Shown: positions 9,025 to 18,841, counted from the first letter of the stretch. The stretch is 64,000 bases of DNA from Terriglobales bacterium (GCA_035764005.1 DASTZZ010000052.1:1-64000), one strand, 5' to 3'. The notes: generated by a model not told the origin, from the letters alone. Numbers and translations are program-made.

Positions 9025-9045
9025 TCCCGAAACGGGCTATCGGGA
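9025..9045 (-). terminator. Hairpin at the ggt stop codon
   Basis: TCCCGA (9025-9030) pairs with TCGGGA (9040-9045) around a 9-base loop that contains the ggt stop. Only a short A/T stretch follows, so it is a weak intrinsic terminator or an mRNA end-protecting hairpin. Confidence 0.35.
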
Positions 9046-10704
9046 GAAATCCGGAATCTCCATTTCCGCGGAACCGTCCGCCCGCGGATCCGAGGCGCCG
9101 AAATTCATCTTCTTGCTTGAATCATGAAGGATGGCCTGTCCGCGGCCCATGGCTGCTGAGTAGTCCTTGCGCACTTGCAGGTCGTGTCCCATTGCGCGCA
9201 GTTGATCGATGACCTCGGGCTTCACGCGGCTTTCGATCAGGATGTGGCAGAAATCGCGGCCCACGGTGAAGCGTGGGGCTGAGAGCGCGCCCTGGATGTT
9301 CATTCCGTAGTCGACCAGGTTGGAAACGAACTGCGCGTGCGCTAGTGGTTGGTTGTAGCCGCCCATGATGCCGAAGCCGATGTGCTGATCTCCTTTCTCC
9401 ATGAACGCTGGAATGATGGTGTGGAAAGGACGCTTGTGCCCGGCTAGGATGTCAGGATGTCCGCGCTCAAGTACAAAAAGCGCGCCGCGGTTCTGTAATG
9501 GGAATCCCATGCCTTTCACCACAACGCCGGAGCCGAATTCGGAATAATTGCTGTTGATCCAGGAAACGATGTTGCCGTCGCGATCGACGGTCGTGAGATA
9601 AGTCGTGTCGCTGCCCGGAGGCATTCCCGGTCCGTAATCGCAGCGAGCTTTATTCGGATCGATGAGCTTCGCGCGCTGCACCGCGTACTCCTTCGAAATC
9701 AGTCCCTGAGTGGGAACTTTCGCAAGGCGAGGATCTGCCACGTACCGCTTCAGGTCGGCGTAGGCCAGTTGCATGGCCTCGATCTTCTTGTGCAGCTCGG
9801 TCGCGCCCTGTGGACCGTCTGCTGCAGGCTGAAACTGCTCCATGATGTTCAGCATGGAGAGCGCGGCCATGCCTTGCCCGTTGGGCGGCAATTCGTAAAC
9901 GCGCCAGCCGCGATAATCGGTCGAGATCGGATCCACCCATTCCGGAGTGAATTGGGAAAGATCGTCGAGCGTCATCGTGCCGCCAAGTTCGTTCGACGTG
10001 GCCACGATGGCCTTGCCGATGTCGCCCCGATAGACCGCGTCCGGTCCTTGATCGGCTAGAAGACGCAGCGCCTTGGCATAATCAGGATTGCGGAAGATTT
10101 CGCCGAGCGCCGGCGCGTGGCCGTCGGGTAGGAAGACGCGCTTTCCCTCGTCCGTAAGATACGGGTTCTCCCAATAGTCGTGAATGATCTCGGGAACGGC
10201 GTACCCGTGTTCGGCGTAGTAAATCGCCGGCTCGAACAACTCTTTCCACGGCAGCCTGCCGAAACGCCGGTGCATCGCCGCCCATCCTGCGGCGGCACCC
10301 GGAACGGTAACACTGTCGATTCCGTGTCTCGGCATGCTAGTGATGCCTTTGGCGCGCAGATGCTCGGGCGTCAGCGCCTGCGGTGCCCATCCGCTGGAGT
10401 TGATACCCGTGAGCTTGCCGGTCTTCGCGTCCCAATAGATGGCGAACATATCGCCCCCGATGCCGTTCATCATCGGCTCGGTGACCGAGAGCACGGCGTT
10501 GGCCGCGATGGCGGCATCGACTGCCGATCCGCCTTTGGCCAGAATGTGCGCTCCCGCCTGCGAAGCCAACGTGAAGCTGGTAGCAACAATGCCGTTGGGT
10601 GTGATCGCCATCGAGCGCCCATAGCTTCGATCCTGGGCAGCGAGAGTAAGGGACGAAAGCAATGTCATGAGGATGAGACTAACTGCGATTTTCTTCTTTT
10701 CCAT
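9037..10704 (-). CDS. ggt: Gamma-glutamyltransferase
   Basis: 555 residues with a Sec signal peptide (MEKKKIAVSLILMTLLSSLTLAAQ), so periplasmic. Gamma-glutamyltranspeptidases move or hydrolyse the gamma-glutamyl group of glutathione and related compounds. They self-cleave before a threonine that becomes the nucleophile; here the matching residue is T367 in SDTTYLTTVDRDGN. Other family segments: GGSAVDAAIAANAVLSVTEP, GIGGDMFAIYWD near the N-terminus and GFGIMGG(Y)NQP in the small subunit part. Length is normal. It starts 28 bases after the GH97 stop on the same strand, an unusual neighbour, and is probably co-transcribed with it. Confidence 0.93.
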   Translation of the reverse strand: MEKKKIAVSLILMTLLSSLTLAAQDRSYGRSMAITPNGIVATSFTLASQAGAHILAKGGSAVDAAIAANAVLSVTEPMMNGIGGDMFAIYWDAKTGKLTGINSSGWAPQALTPEHLRAKGITSMPRHGIDSVTVPGAAAGWAAMHRRFGRLPWKELFEPAIYYAEHGYAVPEIIHDYWENPYLTDEGKRVFLPDGHAPALGEIFRNPDYAKALRLLADQGPDAVYRGDIGKAIVATSNELGGTMTLDDLSQFTPEWVDPISTDYRGWRVYELPPNGQGMAALSMLNIMEQFQPAADGPQGATELHKKIEAMQLAYADLKRYVADPRLAKVPTQGLISKEYAVQRAKLIDPNKARCDYGPGMPPGSDTTYLTTVDRDGNIVSWINSNYSEFGSGVVVKGMGFPLQNRGALFVLERGHPDILAGHKRPFHTIIPAFMEKGDQHIGFGIMGGYNQPLAHAQFVSNLVDYGMNIQGALSAPRFTVGRDFCHILIESRVKPEVIDQLRAMGHDLQVRKDYSAAMGRGQAILHDSSKKMNFGASDPRADGSAEMEIPDFSR

Positions 10705-10732
10705 TTGGGTGTGCAGCGATTAAGAGTTTTGT

Positions 10733-12697
10733 TCAACGCGCCTGAATGTGTGCGGCCCAGCCGCCTCCTGGAGCTAAATGGATTTTCAACTTGTCATTCT
10801 TTGTGACACGGCTCGTGGTCTTCTTATAGTCGCTGCCTGCGCGATCTGCGTTGACTCCGTCCTGGTAAGCGTCCATCGTGAAGCTTCCGTCGCCTAAGAA
10901 GGATAGATCCACGCCGAGATCCCGTCCCGTCCAGTCTGACATTGCGCCCACCCACCAGTCTTTCCCATTTCGGCGCGCTACGAGAATGTAGTCGGCGATG
11001 CGAGCGTCGAGAACTTTGGTGTCATCCCATTCGGTCGGAACCTGGCTGAGGAACTCCATGCTTTCGGGCTCGCGCAGATAGTTCGTTGGACTGTCAGCGA
11101 GCATCTGCAGCGGCGCTTCATAGACGACGTACATCGCTAGCTGATGACAGCGCGTGCCCAACGCCATCGGCTGGCCTGCGATTGGGGCAAAGTTCGTTTT
11201 CGAGGCGTTGCGCATCGCGCCGGGCGTGTAGTCGAGCGGTCCGAGGAACATTCGCGTGAACGGAAGCGTCATGTTGTGCTCGGGCTCTGCTTCGGCGCTC
11301 CACTTGCTCCATTCCAGTCCGCGGACGCCTTCTGCGTTGATGAGATTCGGCCAGGTGCGCGTCATCGACGCCGGCTTCTGGTCACCGTGAAAATCAACCA
11401 GCATCTTCCGCTTTGCACACTCACGGCTGACTCGCTCGTAGAAGTTCATCACGATCTGATCGCTGCGCTGCATGAAATCCACCTTTATGCCCTTAATTCC
11501 CCATTTGGCATACTGATCGAGAGCGGGAATCAGCTGATCGTCGAGCGTCTTCCAGACCACCCACAGAATGATGCCGACATTCTTCTGACGCGCATAAGCC
11601 GCCAGCTCCTCCATATTGATTTCAGGAACAACCTCAAGCACGTTGCCCAGCTTGTACCAGCCTTCGTCGAGGATGATGTACGGCAATCCGTACTTCGCGG
11701 CGAAGTCGATGTAGTACTTGTATGTGTCGGTGTTGATTCCCGCTTTGAAATCGACGCCATACACGTTGTTCGCGTTCCACCAGTCCCACGAGACTTTGCC
11801 AGGCTTGATCCAGGACGTGTCTTGAACCTGCGATGGGCTTTCAAGCAGCCAGACGATGGGATTGGTAATCAGATCGCCATCTTTCTCGGCGATACCGACT
11901 ACGCGCCACGGAAACGTGCGCCTGCCTGAAGTGGACGCGATGTAATCGGCGGCTTCGACGACGCGAAAATCACGATCGCGTTCGAGCTTCTCCTTCAGCG
12001 GATACGGCGGAAACGTCGCTGCGAGGCCGTTGGCCCCCGTGCCTTTTAGCCAGAGTCCGGGATAATCGTGGGCATCGGATTCGGCAATCGCCACCTTTGT
12101 ACCTTCGCCGGCATCGACCACCGCGGGCAGACTTGCTATATAGGCAGGAATAATCTCACTCAGGTGCTGAGGCGTGTATTTGCGCTCATTGTGCGAGAAA
12201 AAGCTGTCTTCCTGCGGATAGTAAACAATCGAGTCCTGAGGAAAGTTCCAGTTGGATTCTTCCGCATAAACTTTCACCTGCTGCTGCGGTAGCGAAGTTT
12301 CAAAACGGTACGCCACGCCTTCGTTGTACGCGCGAAAGGTGACGGCATAGCCGCCGTCCATCGTCAGGCGCAGTTCGTTGTACGCATCGCGAAGCTGCGC
12401 GAATTTCTGCCGAATCGTTGGACGGATGATCTGATCGTTGCTGCGCTGCTTGGCATCGAGGACCCTGGGTGCAATGCCGAGCTTCTTGTGCTCGACATCC
12501 AGTGACAGCGTGCAGTTTGCCAGCAGCGCACGGCCGTTCAATAGAAGGTCATAGTGAACGCGGTCGGCGGTGCGAATTCTTAATTCAACGCGATTGTCCG
12601 GCGAGCGGAGGTCGTAGCTGGATTGAGCATTGATATTCGCCGTAAAGATTGTGAAGACCGCGAACACAAACATCATCCTGCCCAAGAAACTGCTCAT
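10733..12697 (-). CDS. Secreted GH97 glycoside hydrolase (alpha-galactosidase/alpha-glucosidase)
   Basis: 654 residues; start supported by GAGGTGA upstream and a signal peptide (MFVFAVFTIFTANINAQ). Residues about 25-290 are the beta-supersandwich typical of GH97; a (beta/alpha)8 barrel follows with KVSWDWWNANNVYG, LDEGWYKLGN and WGIKGIKVDFMQR. In characterised GH97 enzymes the retaining members use an aspartate at the end of this last strand as nucleophile, while inverting SusB-like members lack it; the aspartate is present here (D407), which favours a retaining, alpha-galactosidase-like mechanism. That subtype call is inference. It lies four bases downstream of the TPR gene and upstream of ggt, apparently one transcript. 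Confidence 0.92.
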   Translation of the reverse strand: MSSFLGRMMFVFAVFTIFTANINAQSSYDLRSPDNRVELRIRTADRVHYDLLLNGRALLANCTLSLDVEHKKLGIAPRVLDAKQRSNDQIIRPTIRQKFAQLRDAYNELRLTMDGGYAVTFRAYNEGVAYRFETSLPQQQVKVYAEESNWNFPQDSIVYYPQEDSFFSHNERKYTPQHLSEIIPAYIASLPAVVDAGEGTKVAIAESDAHDYPGLWLKGTGANGLAATFPPYPLKEKLERDRDFRVVEAADYIASTSGRRTFPWRVVGIAEKDGDLITNPIVWLLESPSQVQDTSWIKPGKVSWDWWNANNVYGVDFKAGINTDTYKYYIDFAAKYGLPYIILDEGWYKLGNVLEVVPEINMEELAAYARQKNVGIILWVVWKTLDDQLIPALDQYAKWGIKGIKVDFMQRSDQIVMNFYERVSRECAKRKMLVDFHGDQKPASMTRTWPNLINAEGVRGLEWSKWSAEAEPEHNMTLPFTRMFLGPLDYTPGAMRNASKTNFAPIAGQPMALGTRCHQLAMYVVYEAPLQMLADSPTNYLREPESMEFLSQVPTEWDDTKVLDARIADYILVARRNGKDWWVGAMSDWTGRDLGVDLSFLGDGSFTMDAYQDGVNADRAGSDYKKTTSRVTKNDKLKIHLAPGGGWAAHIQAR

Positions 12698-12701
12698 TCA
12701 G

Positions 12702-14168
12702 TCACCTCGCTTGATTAATGAACTGGGTTTTCGTGAACTGACTCCGGCTGTCTTTAAGCACTACCAAAAATTGCCGGAGACTGCTTCGCTTACGCTCGAT
12801 GTTGGCGTTTTCGGCCGACTGCGCTTGCTGGTATTTCCTTATTTCTGCGTCTGCTTTCGCGGCTTCACCCTGACGTCGGTAGGCCAGGCCCAATCGGTAA
12901 TGACATTCGGCCAAGTTAGGCGACGTTGCAATGCAGGACTCAAAATCGTTGACTGCCTGCTCCGCCTCGCCATTTTGTTCGTGAAGCATTCCGAGCTGTA
13001 GAAAGGCGTCACCGAAATGGGAATCCAAGCTGACTGCTTTCTCCAAGAGTCGCTCCACATTGGCGACTTGTGGAGATGAAGGCGAAGTGCGTTGCTGTTT
13101 CCACAACGTCATAGCATAGTAGTAATTGGCCAATGCGTTTTCGGGCTGGAGAGTCAGGAATCGTTTCAAATCCTGAGCAATGCACGGAGATGTGGAGGTC
13201 GCCGTCTTTTCCATTTCGGCCATGAGCGCGTAAAACTCAACACGATCCGGTTCAAGATCAGAAGCGCGACAAGCACTCGCCATTGCCTGCTCAACTGATC
13301 CATTGGCATACAGTGCGGCGGCAAATCCCGCATGCAGCCTCGCCGACTTCGGATGCCCCGCGACTCCTTTCTCAAAAACCTGAACTGCGGCGGCAGAAGC
13401 GCGATGGAGCAGGAGCTCCGTTCCCCAACTGAAGTAATTACCTTCGCTCGGATCCATGCGGACAGCTTGTTCATACTCATGTTCCGCCGCAACGGGGTCG
13501 TTCAGGCGCTCGTCGATGTCTCCCAGCCTGCGATGTAAATCGGCCTGATCGCCTCCGGCAAGGGACTTCTGAATCTGTTCGCGTTCGTCGCGGAGTGCCG
13601 CTTCGCTCTCGCGATTCCCTGATGTCGGCTCCCCGGCGTTCGCTGCGTTTGCGTTGAGAGCGAGCGTTTGCCTGGTTAGAGCTTCGCTCGTGCGCAGTCC
13701 CGTTTCGGAACCATGTCCGCCGGCGCCGCTCCAGTCGGTCACGCCGGCTATGGAGAAATTCGGCTTGTCGTCGAATTCCATCTTTGCCGACTCCAACTGG
13801 ATCGGAGTGAGCACCAGATCAATATGGTTCCTGCTCTTCTGCGCCGATATCGACTGCGGCTCGCCTTTTCGAAATCCTGACTTCTCCGCAGAGAGAGTAA
13901 ACGTGCCCGGCTGTGAGATCGTGAACGCGAAAGAGCCATGAGCGTCAGCACGGATTTCTGCAACTTTCGTCTCAGCTACTTGCCGCAGCGTGACGAGGGC
14001 TTCGGCAACCGGATCACCGGCTGCAGTTCTCACGGTGCCCTCGATCGTGATCTTTGCCGCCTGCGATGAATCCGCAATGCAGAGCACTGCGGACAGGAAC
14101 ACGACGACGGTGATTAGGCCGACATAGGTCGATCGCTTGCCATTCGTGGCGTTATGAACGAGTCTCAT
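12702..14168 (-). CDS. Exported TPR protein with carboxypeptidase-regulatory-like domain
   Basis: 488 residues. An N-terminal signal peptide or anchor (residues about 16-38), then a carboxypeptidase-regulatory-like beta-sandwich (residues about 40-115: TIEGTVRTAAGDPVAEALVTL ... GTFTLSAEKSGF), then a linker and at least five tetratricopeptide repeats from about residue 210 to 440 (for example DPVAAEHEYEQAVRMDPSEGN and GEAEQAVNDFESCIATSPNLAE). This domain pair is frequent in Acidobacteriota and is thought to act in protein-protein contacts at the envelope. It is the first gene of a run with GH97 and ggt. Function otherwise unknown; the upstream gap to the divergent GH35 gene carries an inverted-repeat element. 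Confidence 0.85.
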   Translation of the reverse strand: MRLVHNATNGKRSTYVGLITVVVFLSAVLCIADSSQAAKITIEGTVRTAAGDPVAEALVTLRQVAETKVAEIRADAHGSFAFTISQPGTFTLSAEKSGFRKGEPQSISAQKSRNHIDLVLTPIQLESAKMEFDDKPNFSIAGVTDWSGAGGHGSETGLRTSEALTRQTLALNANAANAGEPTSGNRESEAALRDEREQIQKSLAGGDQADLHRRLGDIDERLNDPVAAEHEYEQAVRMDPSEGNYFSWGTELLLHRASAAAVQVFEKGVAGHPKSARLHAGFAAALYANGSVEQAMASACRASDLEPDRVEFYALMAEMEKTATSTSPCIAQDLKRFLTLQPENALANYYYAMTLWKQQRTSPSSPQVANVERLLEKAVSLDSHFGDAFLQLGMLHEQNGEAEQAVNDFESCIATSPNLAECHYRLGLAYRRQGEAAKADAEIRKYQQAQSAENANIERKRSSLRQFLVVLKDSRSQFTKTQFINQAR

Positions 14169-14290
14169 TCATCGTCCGGTGTGCTCTGATATCAGTTCGC
14201 AATAATGTAGCAGGCATTCCAAGCGCCGCGTAAATCTCGTCGAGCTGTGCTGTTGTTTGGCAACGCTCTCAATCCTCTTCTCATCCTGAA

Positions 14291-14456
14291 GCGCATCTTT
14301 TGCGCGAAGGATCTCCCGGAATATTTCAAACTGGATTGCACTTGGATTGCACTTTCCAGGCTCTGGGCCCATGCGCGTGGCGTTTCTTGGTCAAGAGCCA
14401 ATTCACGGCATTTCTGCCTTAAGCATCGCGGGAGATCCTTCGCGCAAAAGATGCGC
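14291..14456. mobile_element. MITE-like element with 28-bp perfect inverted ends
   Basis: The 28 bases at 14291-14318 (beginning GCGCATCTTTTGCGCGAAGG) are the exact reverse complement of 14429-14456. The 110-base interior carries a tandem TTGGATTGCAC and no gene. It lies in the divergent gap between the TPR gene and the GH35 gene, so it separates or carries their promoters. The short non-coding body with long perfect ends resembles a miniature inverted-repeat element or a large REP-type palindrome; I see no clear target-site duplication. Confidence 0.6.
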
Positions 14457-14529
14457 TCCATATCCCCACAAACACTGGCATGTATATTCTTGGTCGAACC
14501 AACTAAATTGACGTGGAGCTGCTTCGAGA

Positions 14530-16380
14530 ATGTCTATCCCGTTGCGACGTTTGATACGAATTCAGATCCTGCTGCTCATAATCGTAAGCGCAAGCGTGCT
14601 TCATGCCGCGCAATCGCAACAACCGGCGCGCACCTTCAGCTGGAGCGGACAGCATTTTCTGCTGGACGGCAAACCCTTCCAGATCATCTCCGGCGAGATG
14701 CACTACGCGCGCGTGCCGCGTCCGTACTGGCGGCAGCGCATGCGCCTGATGAAGGCGATGGGCTTGAACACGTTGACGACTTACGTCTTCTGGAACCTGC
14801 ATGAGTCGAAACCGGGTGAGTTCGACTTCGGCGGCAATCTCGATGTTGCGGAATACATCCGCACTGCGCAGGAGGAAGGGCTGTGGGTGATTCTTCGGCC
14901 GGGCCCGTACATCTGCTCGGAGTGGGATTTCGGTGGCTTTCCTGCATGGCTGCTGGCGGCGCCGGCCATGAAAGTCCGCAGCACCGATCCGCGTTTTCTT
15001 GCTGCGGCCGAGCGGTACATGAAGCGCGTTGGGCAGGAACTCGCGTCGCTACAGATCACGCATGGTGGCCCGATCATCATGACGCAGGTTGAGAACGAGT
15101 ACGGTTCGTTCGGCGACGACAAGAACTACATGAACGCTGTTCGCAAGATGATCGTCGATTCGGGATTCGATGTGACCCTCTACACCGCCGATGGCGCCAG
15201 CCGTCTTGCGCAAGGTACGCTGCCCGATGTTCTTTCGGCAATCAATTTCGGAGCAACAGATCCTCCCGAAAAGGAATTCGCGCGCTTCGATCAATTTCGC
15301 CAGAACGTTCCGAAAATGTGCGGCGAATATTGGGTGGGATGGTTCGATGCCTGGGGTCAGAATCACCATACCGTTCCCGCAGATGTTCCGGCCAAAGGGC
15401 TGGACTGGATGCTGGGTCAGGGAATCTCGGTAAGCCTATACATGTTCCATGGCGGAACCAGCTTTGGGTACATGAGCGGCGCGAATAAGTACGCCGTCTA
15501 TACGCCAGATATCACCAGCTACGATTACGATTCGCCCGTAGATGAAGCTGGACGGACAACGCCAAAATTCTTCGCGCTGCGCGAGGTGATCAAGAAACAT
15601 CTGCCGCCCGGCACCGTGCTGCCTGATCCGCCTCCGGCGCCGGCGATGATCGAGATCCCGCGATTCGAGCTGAAGGAATCCGCCAGTCTGTTCAGTTCGC
15701 TGCCCGCGCCAGTAGCGTCTGAGCAGGTGAAAAGTATGGAGATGCTCGGACAGAGTTACGGGCTCATCCTGTATCGAACCAAGGTGACGGATTCGGGAAA
15801 GGCTCTGCTGAAGATCACTGAGCCTCGCGATTACGCCGTTGTGTATCAAAACAGGAAACAACTCGGGGTAATCGACCGGGGGCTGAATCAGACTTCTGCA
15901 GAAGTCGAGTTGGAGGCGACCCAGCCTCTGGACATTTTGGTTGAAAACATGGGCCGAGTGAACTTCGGTCCCAATCTGGTCAGCGAGCGCAAAGGGATTA
16001 CCGAGAGCGTCTCATTAAATGACCAGACTCTGACTGGCTGGGAGATCGTTCCTCTTCCGCTTACCGACTTCGCCAAGCTGAAATTCTCTTCGACTCCCAA
16101 ACCAGGACCGTTGTTCTACCGCGGCAACTTCAATCTGCAGACGGTCGGAGACACTTATCTCGATGTGCGCGGCTGGAACAAGGGACTGGTTTGGGTGAAT
16201 GGGCACAACGTGGGGCGTTATTGGAAAATCGGTCCGCAGCAGAGCCTCTTTGTGCCTGCCGAGTGGATGCGTAAAGGTAAGAACGAGGTCGTCGTTTTTG
16301 ATTATGAGAGCGGCGGCGAGCATTCGCTTGCCGGGATCCGGCAGCTTGTTTTTGAAACGCATGAGGTGCGCAGTAAATAA
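14530..16380 (+). CDS. Secreted GH35 beta-galactosidase
   Basis: 616 residues with a signal peptide (IQILLLIIVSASVLHAAQ). Beta-galactosidase of family GH35, releasing terminal beta-galactose, for example from pectic galactan side chains or arabinogalactan. Barrel motifs: GEMHYARVPRPYWRQRM, TYVFWNLHESKPGEFDF and RPGPYICSEWDFGGFPAWL. The acid/base is E190 (VENEYGS) and the nucleophile E266 (CGEYWVGWFDAWG). C-terminal beta domains follow (from about 400), ending with a galactose-binding-like jelly roll (RGWNKGLVWVNGHNVGRYWK). Followed by a good terminator hairpin, so probably a single-gene transcript. Confidence 0.95.
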   Translation: MSIPLRRLIRIQILLLIIVSASVLHAAQSQQPARTFSWSGQHFLLDGKPFQIISGEMHYARVPRPYWRQRMRLMKAMGLNTLTTYVFWNLHESKPGEFDFGGNLDVAEYIRTAQEEGLWVILRPGPYICSEWDFGGFPAWLLAAPAMKVRSTDPRFLAAAERYMKRVGQELASLQITHGGPIIMTQVENEYGSFGDDKNYMNAVRKMIVDSGFDVTLYTADGASRLAQGTLPDVLSAINFGATDPPEKEFARFDQFRQNVPKMCGEYWVGWFDAWGQNHHTVPADVPAKGLDWMLGQGISVSLYMFHGGTSFGYMSGANKYAVYTPDITSYDYDSPVDEAGRTTPKFFALREVIKKHLPPGTVLPDPPPAPAMIEIPRFELKESASLFSSLPAPVASEQVKSMEMLGQSYGLILYRTKVTDSGKALLKITEPRDYAVVYQNRKQLGVIDRGLNQTSAEVELEATQPLDILVENMGRVNFGPNLVSERKGITESVSLNDQTLTGWEIVPLPLTDFAKLKFSSTPKPGPLFYRGNFNLQTVGDTYLDVRGWNKGLVWVNGHNVGRYWKIGPQQSLFVPAEWMRKGKNEVVVFDYESGGEHSLAGIRQLVFETHEVRSK

Positions 16381-16427
16381 AGCAAACAGCTAGCACGACA
16401 GTGGACTGAGTGGATCGGTTGGACCGA

Positions 16428-16450
16428 CGCGCGCCGTCGCGCGGGTTTTT
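16428..16450 (+). terminator. Intrinsic terminator of the GH35 gene
   Basis: CGCGCG (16428-16433), a four-base loop, CGCGCG (16438-16443), then GGTTTTT. It lies 48 bases after the GH35 stop codon. Confidence 0.7.
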
Positions 16451-16453
16451 GCG

Positions 16454-16528
16454 CATTTCGCGATTTGGTGATTTCGTGATTGCGTGATTTTCAATCGCCA
16501 AATCACGAAATCGCGAAATCACGAAATG
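16454..16528. repeat. Periodic-core palindrome, locus B (GATT/AATC, 8-base period)
   Basis: The core (C/G)ATT starts at 16454, 16462, 16470, 16478 and 16486, exactly 8 bases apart. The complement AAT(C/G) starts at 16493, 16501, 16509, 16517 and 16525, also 8 apart. All pairs are mirror-symmetric about one axis between 16489 and 16493. It occupies the gap between GH35 and alaC. Confidence 0.8.
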
Positions 16529-16597
16529 GTTAAGTCTCGGCGAGTAGTCCGGGAGTGCTTTACATAGTTCTGTGCCGACTCCGGTACTCTAGAAAAC

Positions 16598-17797
16598 ATG
16601 AGCGAATTCAGCAGAATCAGCCGGTTGCCTCCTTATGTCTTTAACGTCATCGGAGAGCTCAAAGCGGCTGCGCGGTGGCGCGGAGAAGACATCATCGATT
16701 TCGGGATGGGCAATCCCGACGGCGCCACTCCTGGCCACATCGTCAAGAAGCTGGTGGAGGCGGCGCAGCGCCCCAGCACTCATCGCTACTCCGTCTCAAA
16801 GGGAATTCCGCGATTGCGGCGCGCAATTTGTGAGTGGTATCGCAAGCGTTTCAATGTGGAACTCAATCCAGATACCGAGGCGATCGTCACCATAGGATCG
16901 AAAGAAGGCATCGCGCATCTTTGCCTTGCTGTACTGGATCGAGGCGATGCCGTGCTCGTGCCTAACCCGAGCTATCCCATCCACATCTATGGCCCTGTCA
17001 TCTCAGGAGCAGACATTCGTTCGATTCCGATGCGGGAAGGCGTCGATTTCACCGCGGAATTGGAGCAGGCGATTCGGCTGATGTATCCTCGCCCGAAATT
17101 CTTAATTCTGAACTTCCCTTCGAATCCTACTGCCCAATGCGTAGACCTGGATTTCTTCGCCCGCATTATCGCCATCTGCCGCGAAAATGAAATTTACGTC
17201 GTCCATGATCTTGCTTATGCCGACATCGTTTTCGACGGCTACCATGCTCCTTCTATCCTGCAAGTTCCCGGAGCCAAGGACATAGCCGTGGAGTTTTTTA
17301 CACTCTCGAAGAGCTACAACATGCCGGGATGGCGCGTCGGCTTCATGGTTGGCAACGCGAAACTGGTTGGAGCCTTGACGAGACTGAAGAGCTATTTCGA
17401 TTACGGGACATTCACGCCCATTCAAGTCGCAGCCATCGCAGCACTCGAAGGTCCGCAAGGCTGTGTGCGCGAGATCTGCGAAACGTATCGGAAGCGACGT
17501 AATTGTCTCGTTGGTGGCCTGCAGAAGATCGGGTGGGAGATTGAATCTCCCCGCGCAACCATGTTCGCGTGGGCTGCCATTCCGGAAGGCTACCGTTCGA
17601 TGGGATCGCTCGAATTTTCGAAAAAGCTGTTAACCAACGCGAGAGTCGCGGTAAGTCCCGGGATTGGATTCGGGGATTACGGGGACGGACACGTCCGCTT
17701 CGCACTGATCGAGAATGAAGAGCGAACGCGTCAGGCCCTACGTGGAATCAAGCAGATGTTCAAGAAAGATCAGGTCGCGGCAGTCGCTGCCAAGTAA
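16598..17797 (+). CDS. alaC: AlaC-type alanine transaminase (PLP aminotransferase class I/II)
   Basis: 399 residues. The sequence follows E. coli AlaC closely along its length: [17 protein letters not shown] at the N-terminus, [40 protein letters not shown] and [14 protein letters not shown]238 in [15 protein letters not shown] is the residue that holds pyridoxal phosphate. AlaC makes alanine from pyruvate using glutamate as donor. Its family also contains LL-diaminopimelate aminotransferases, but the close match to AlaC makes alanine synthesis the better call. The stop is directly followed by the stop of the convergent EIIC gene, with no gap. Confidence 0.9.
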   Translation: MSEFSRISRLPPYVFNVIGELKAAARWRGEDIIDFGMGNPDGATPGHIVKKLVEAAQRPSTHRYSVSKGIPRLRRAICEWYRKRFNVELNPDTEAIVTIGSKEGIAHLCLAVLDRGDAVLVPNPSYPIHIYGPVISGADIRSIPMREGVDFTAELEQAIRLMYPRPKFLILNFPSNPTAQCVDLDFFARIIAICRENEIYVVHDLAYADIVFDGYHAPSILQVPGAKDIAVEFFTLSKSYNMPGWRVGFMVGNAKLVGALTRLKSYFDYGTFTPIQVAAIAALEGPQGCVREICETYRKRRNCLVGGLQKIGWEIESPRATMFAWAAIPEGYRSMGSLEFSKKLLTNARVAVSPGIGFGDYGDGHVRFALIENEERTRQALRGIKQMFKKDQVAAVAAK

Positions 17798-18841
17798 CTA
17801 GGCTGCCGCTTGCGCTGCCTGGTCCCGCTTGCGCGAGAGGCTTTTCACGACATTGATCGAGACGGCAGTCACGATCGTGCCTACGACAATCGCAAAAACA
17901 TACGCAAGTCGCTGGTCCACGACAGGCAGGACGATTGGTCCACCGTGGGGAGCATGATCGCCAACATGACCCATCATGGCGAGAACGGCCGCCGCCATCG
18001 AGCCAAGCACGATGCAAGGAATCACGCGAACAGGATCAGAAGCTGCAAATGGGATCGCGCCTTCGGTGATGCCGATTAAACCCATGGCCACACCCGCGAT
18101 TCCGGCCTCCTGTTCTTCCTGACTCCAAAGCTTCTTGCGTACCATGGTCGCCAGCCCCATTCCCAAAGGCGGCGTGCAGATCGCAGCTGCGCACGCTCCC
18201 ATGATTCGATAATCGCCCTGCTGGATCATCGCCGCACCGAAGAAGAATGCGGTTTTGTTGACGGGTCCGCCCATATCGAAAGCAATCATCGCTCCCAAAA
18301 GCATTGCCAGCACCACGCTATTGCCCGTGCTCATGCTTGCCAGAGCGGCGCTGGCTGACGTCATCAGGTGTGCTATGGGCACTCCCAGCACCTTCATCAT
18401 GACAACACCAATAAAGCCCGCGGACAAAATGGGAATGATCAGAATCGGCATTACTGGGCGGATGTACTTTGGGACCGGCATCTTCTTGATGAGTTGCACC
18501 ACGTAACCGGCTAGCAGGCCGGCGAGAATCGCTCCCAAAAAACCCGCGTTGACTTGGCCAGAGAGATATCCACCCACGAATCCTGGAACCAGCCCAGGTT
18601 TTCCCGAAACGGAATAAGCGATGTATCCCGCGAGCACCGGCAGCATCAAAGCGAAAGCGGTCGTGCCGATGTCGAGCATTACTTTTAGCCGGGGCGCCTG
18701 CGAGAAATCAGGGCCGTGGGGAGTCATCGGCGCGAAAGCAATGGACGCAGCGATAAGGATGCCTCCGCAGGCAATGAATGGAATTGCGAACGAGACGCCG
18801 GTTAAAAGATGCTGACGAAGCTGCTTGAGGAACTGAATCAT
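17798..18841 (-). CDS. PTS EIIC membrane component, fructose type (orphan)
   Basis: 347 residues from the ATG at 18841. An in-frame GTG at 18916 would add 25 polar residues; I prefer the internal ATG because MIQFLKQLRQHLLTGVSFAIPF matches the usual start of the EIIC domain. Eight to ten membrane segments and the fructose-family motifs GPVNKTAFFFG and GITEGAIPFAASDP near the phosphorylation-coupled sugar site are present. In the fructose PTS, EIIC moves the sugar while EIIA and EIIB pass phosphate; neither EIIA, EIIB, HPr nor EI is encoded here. A divergent AraC-family gene shares the upstream region and is the likely regulator. Confidence 0.85.
   Translation of the reverse strand: MIQFLKQLRQHLLTGVSFAIPFIACGGILIAASIAFAPMTPHGPDFSQAPRLKVMLDIGTTAFALMLPVLAGYIAYSVSGKPGLVPGFVGGYLSGQVNAGFLGAILAGLLAGYVVQLIKKMPVPKYIRPVMPILIIPILSAGFIGVVMMKVLGVPIAHLMTSASAALASMSTGNSVVLAMLLGAMIAFDMGGPVNKTAFFFGAAMIQQGDYRIMGACAAAICTPPLGMGLATMVRKKLWSQEEQEAGIAGVAMGLIGITEGAIPFAASDPVRVIPCIVLGSMAAAVLAMMGHVGDHAPHGGPIVLPVVDQRLAYVFAIVVGTIVTAVSINVVKSLSRKRDQAAQAAA

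Noticed and set aside
8920-9120. A 66-codon plus-strand frame before the end of ggt
   Set aside because: Overlaps the ggt 3' end and has no motif or ribosome site.
11144-11929. A 261-codon plus-strand frame inside GH97
   Set aside because: Antisense shadow of a clear GH97 gene caused by high GC at third positions.
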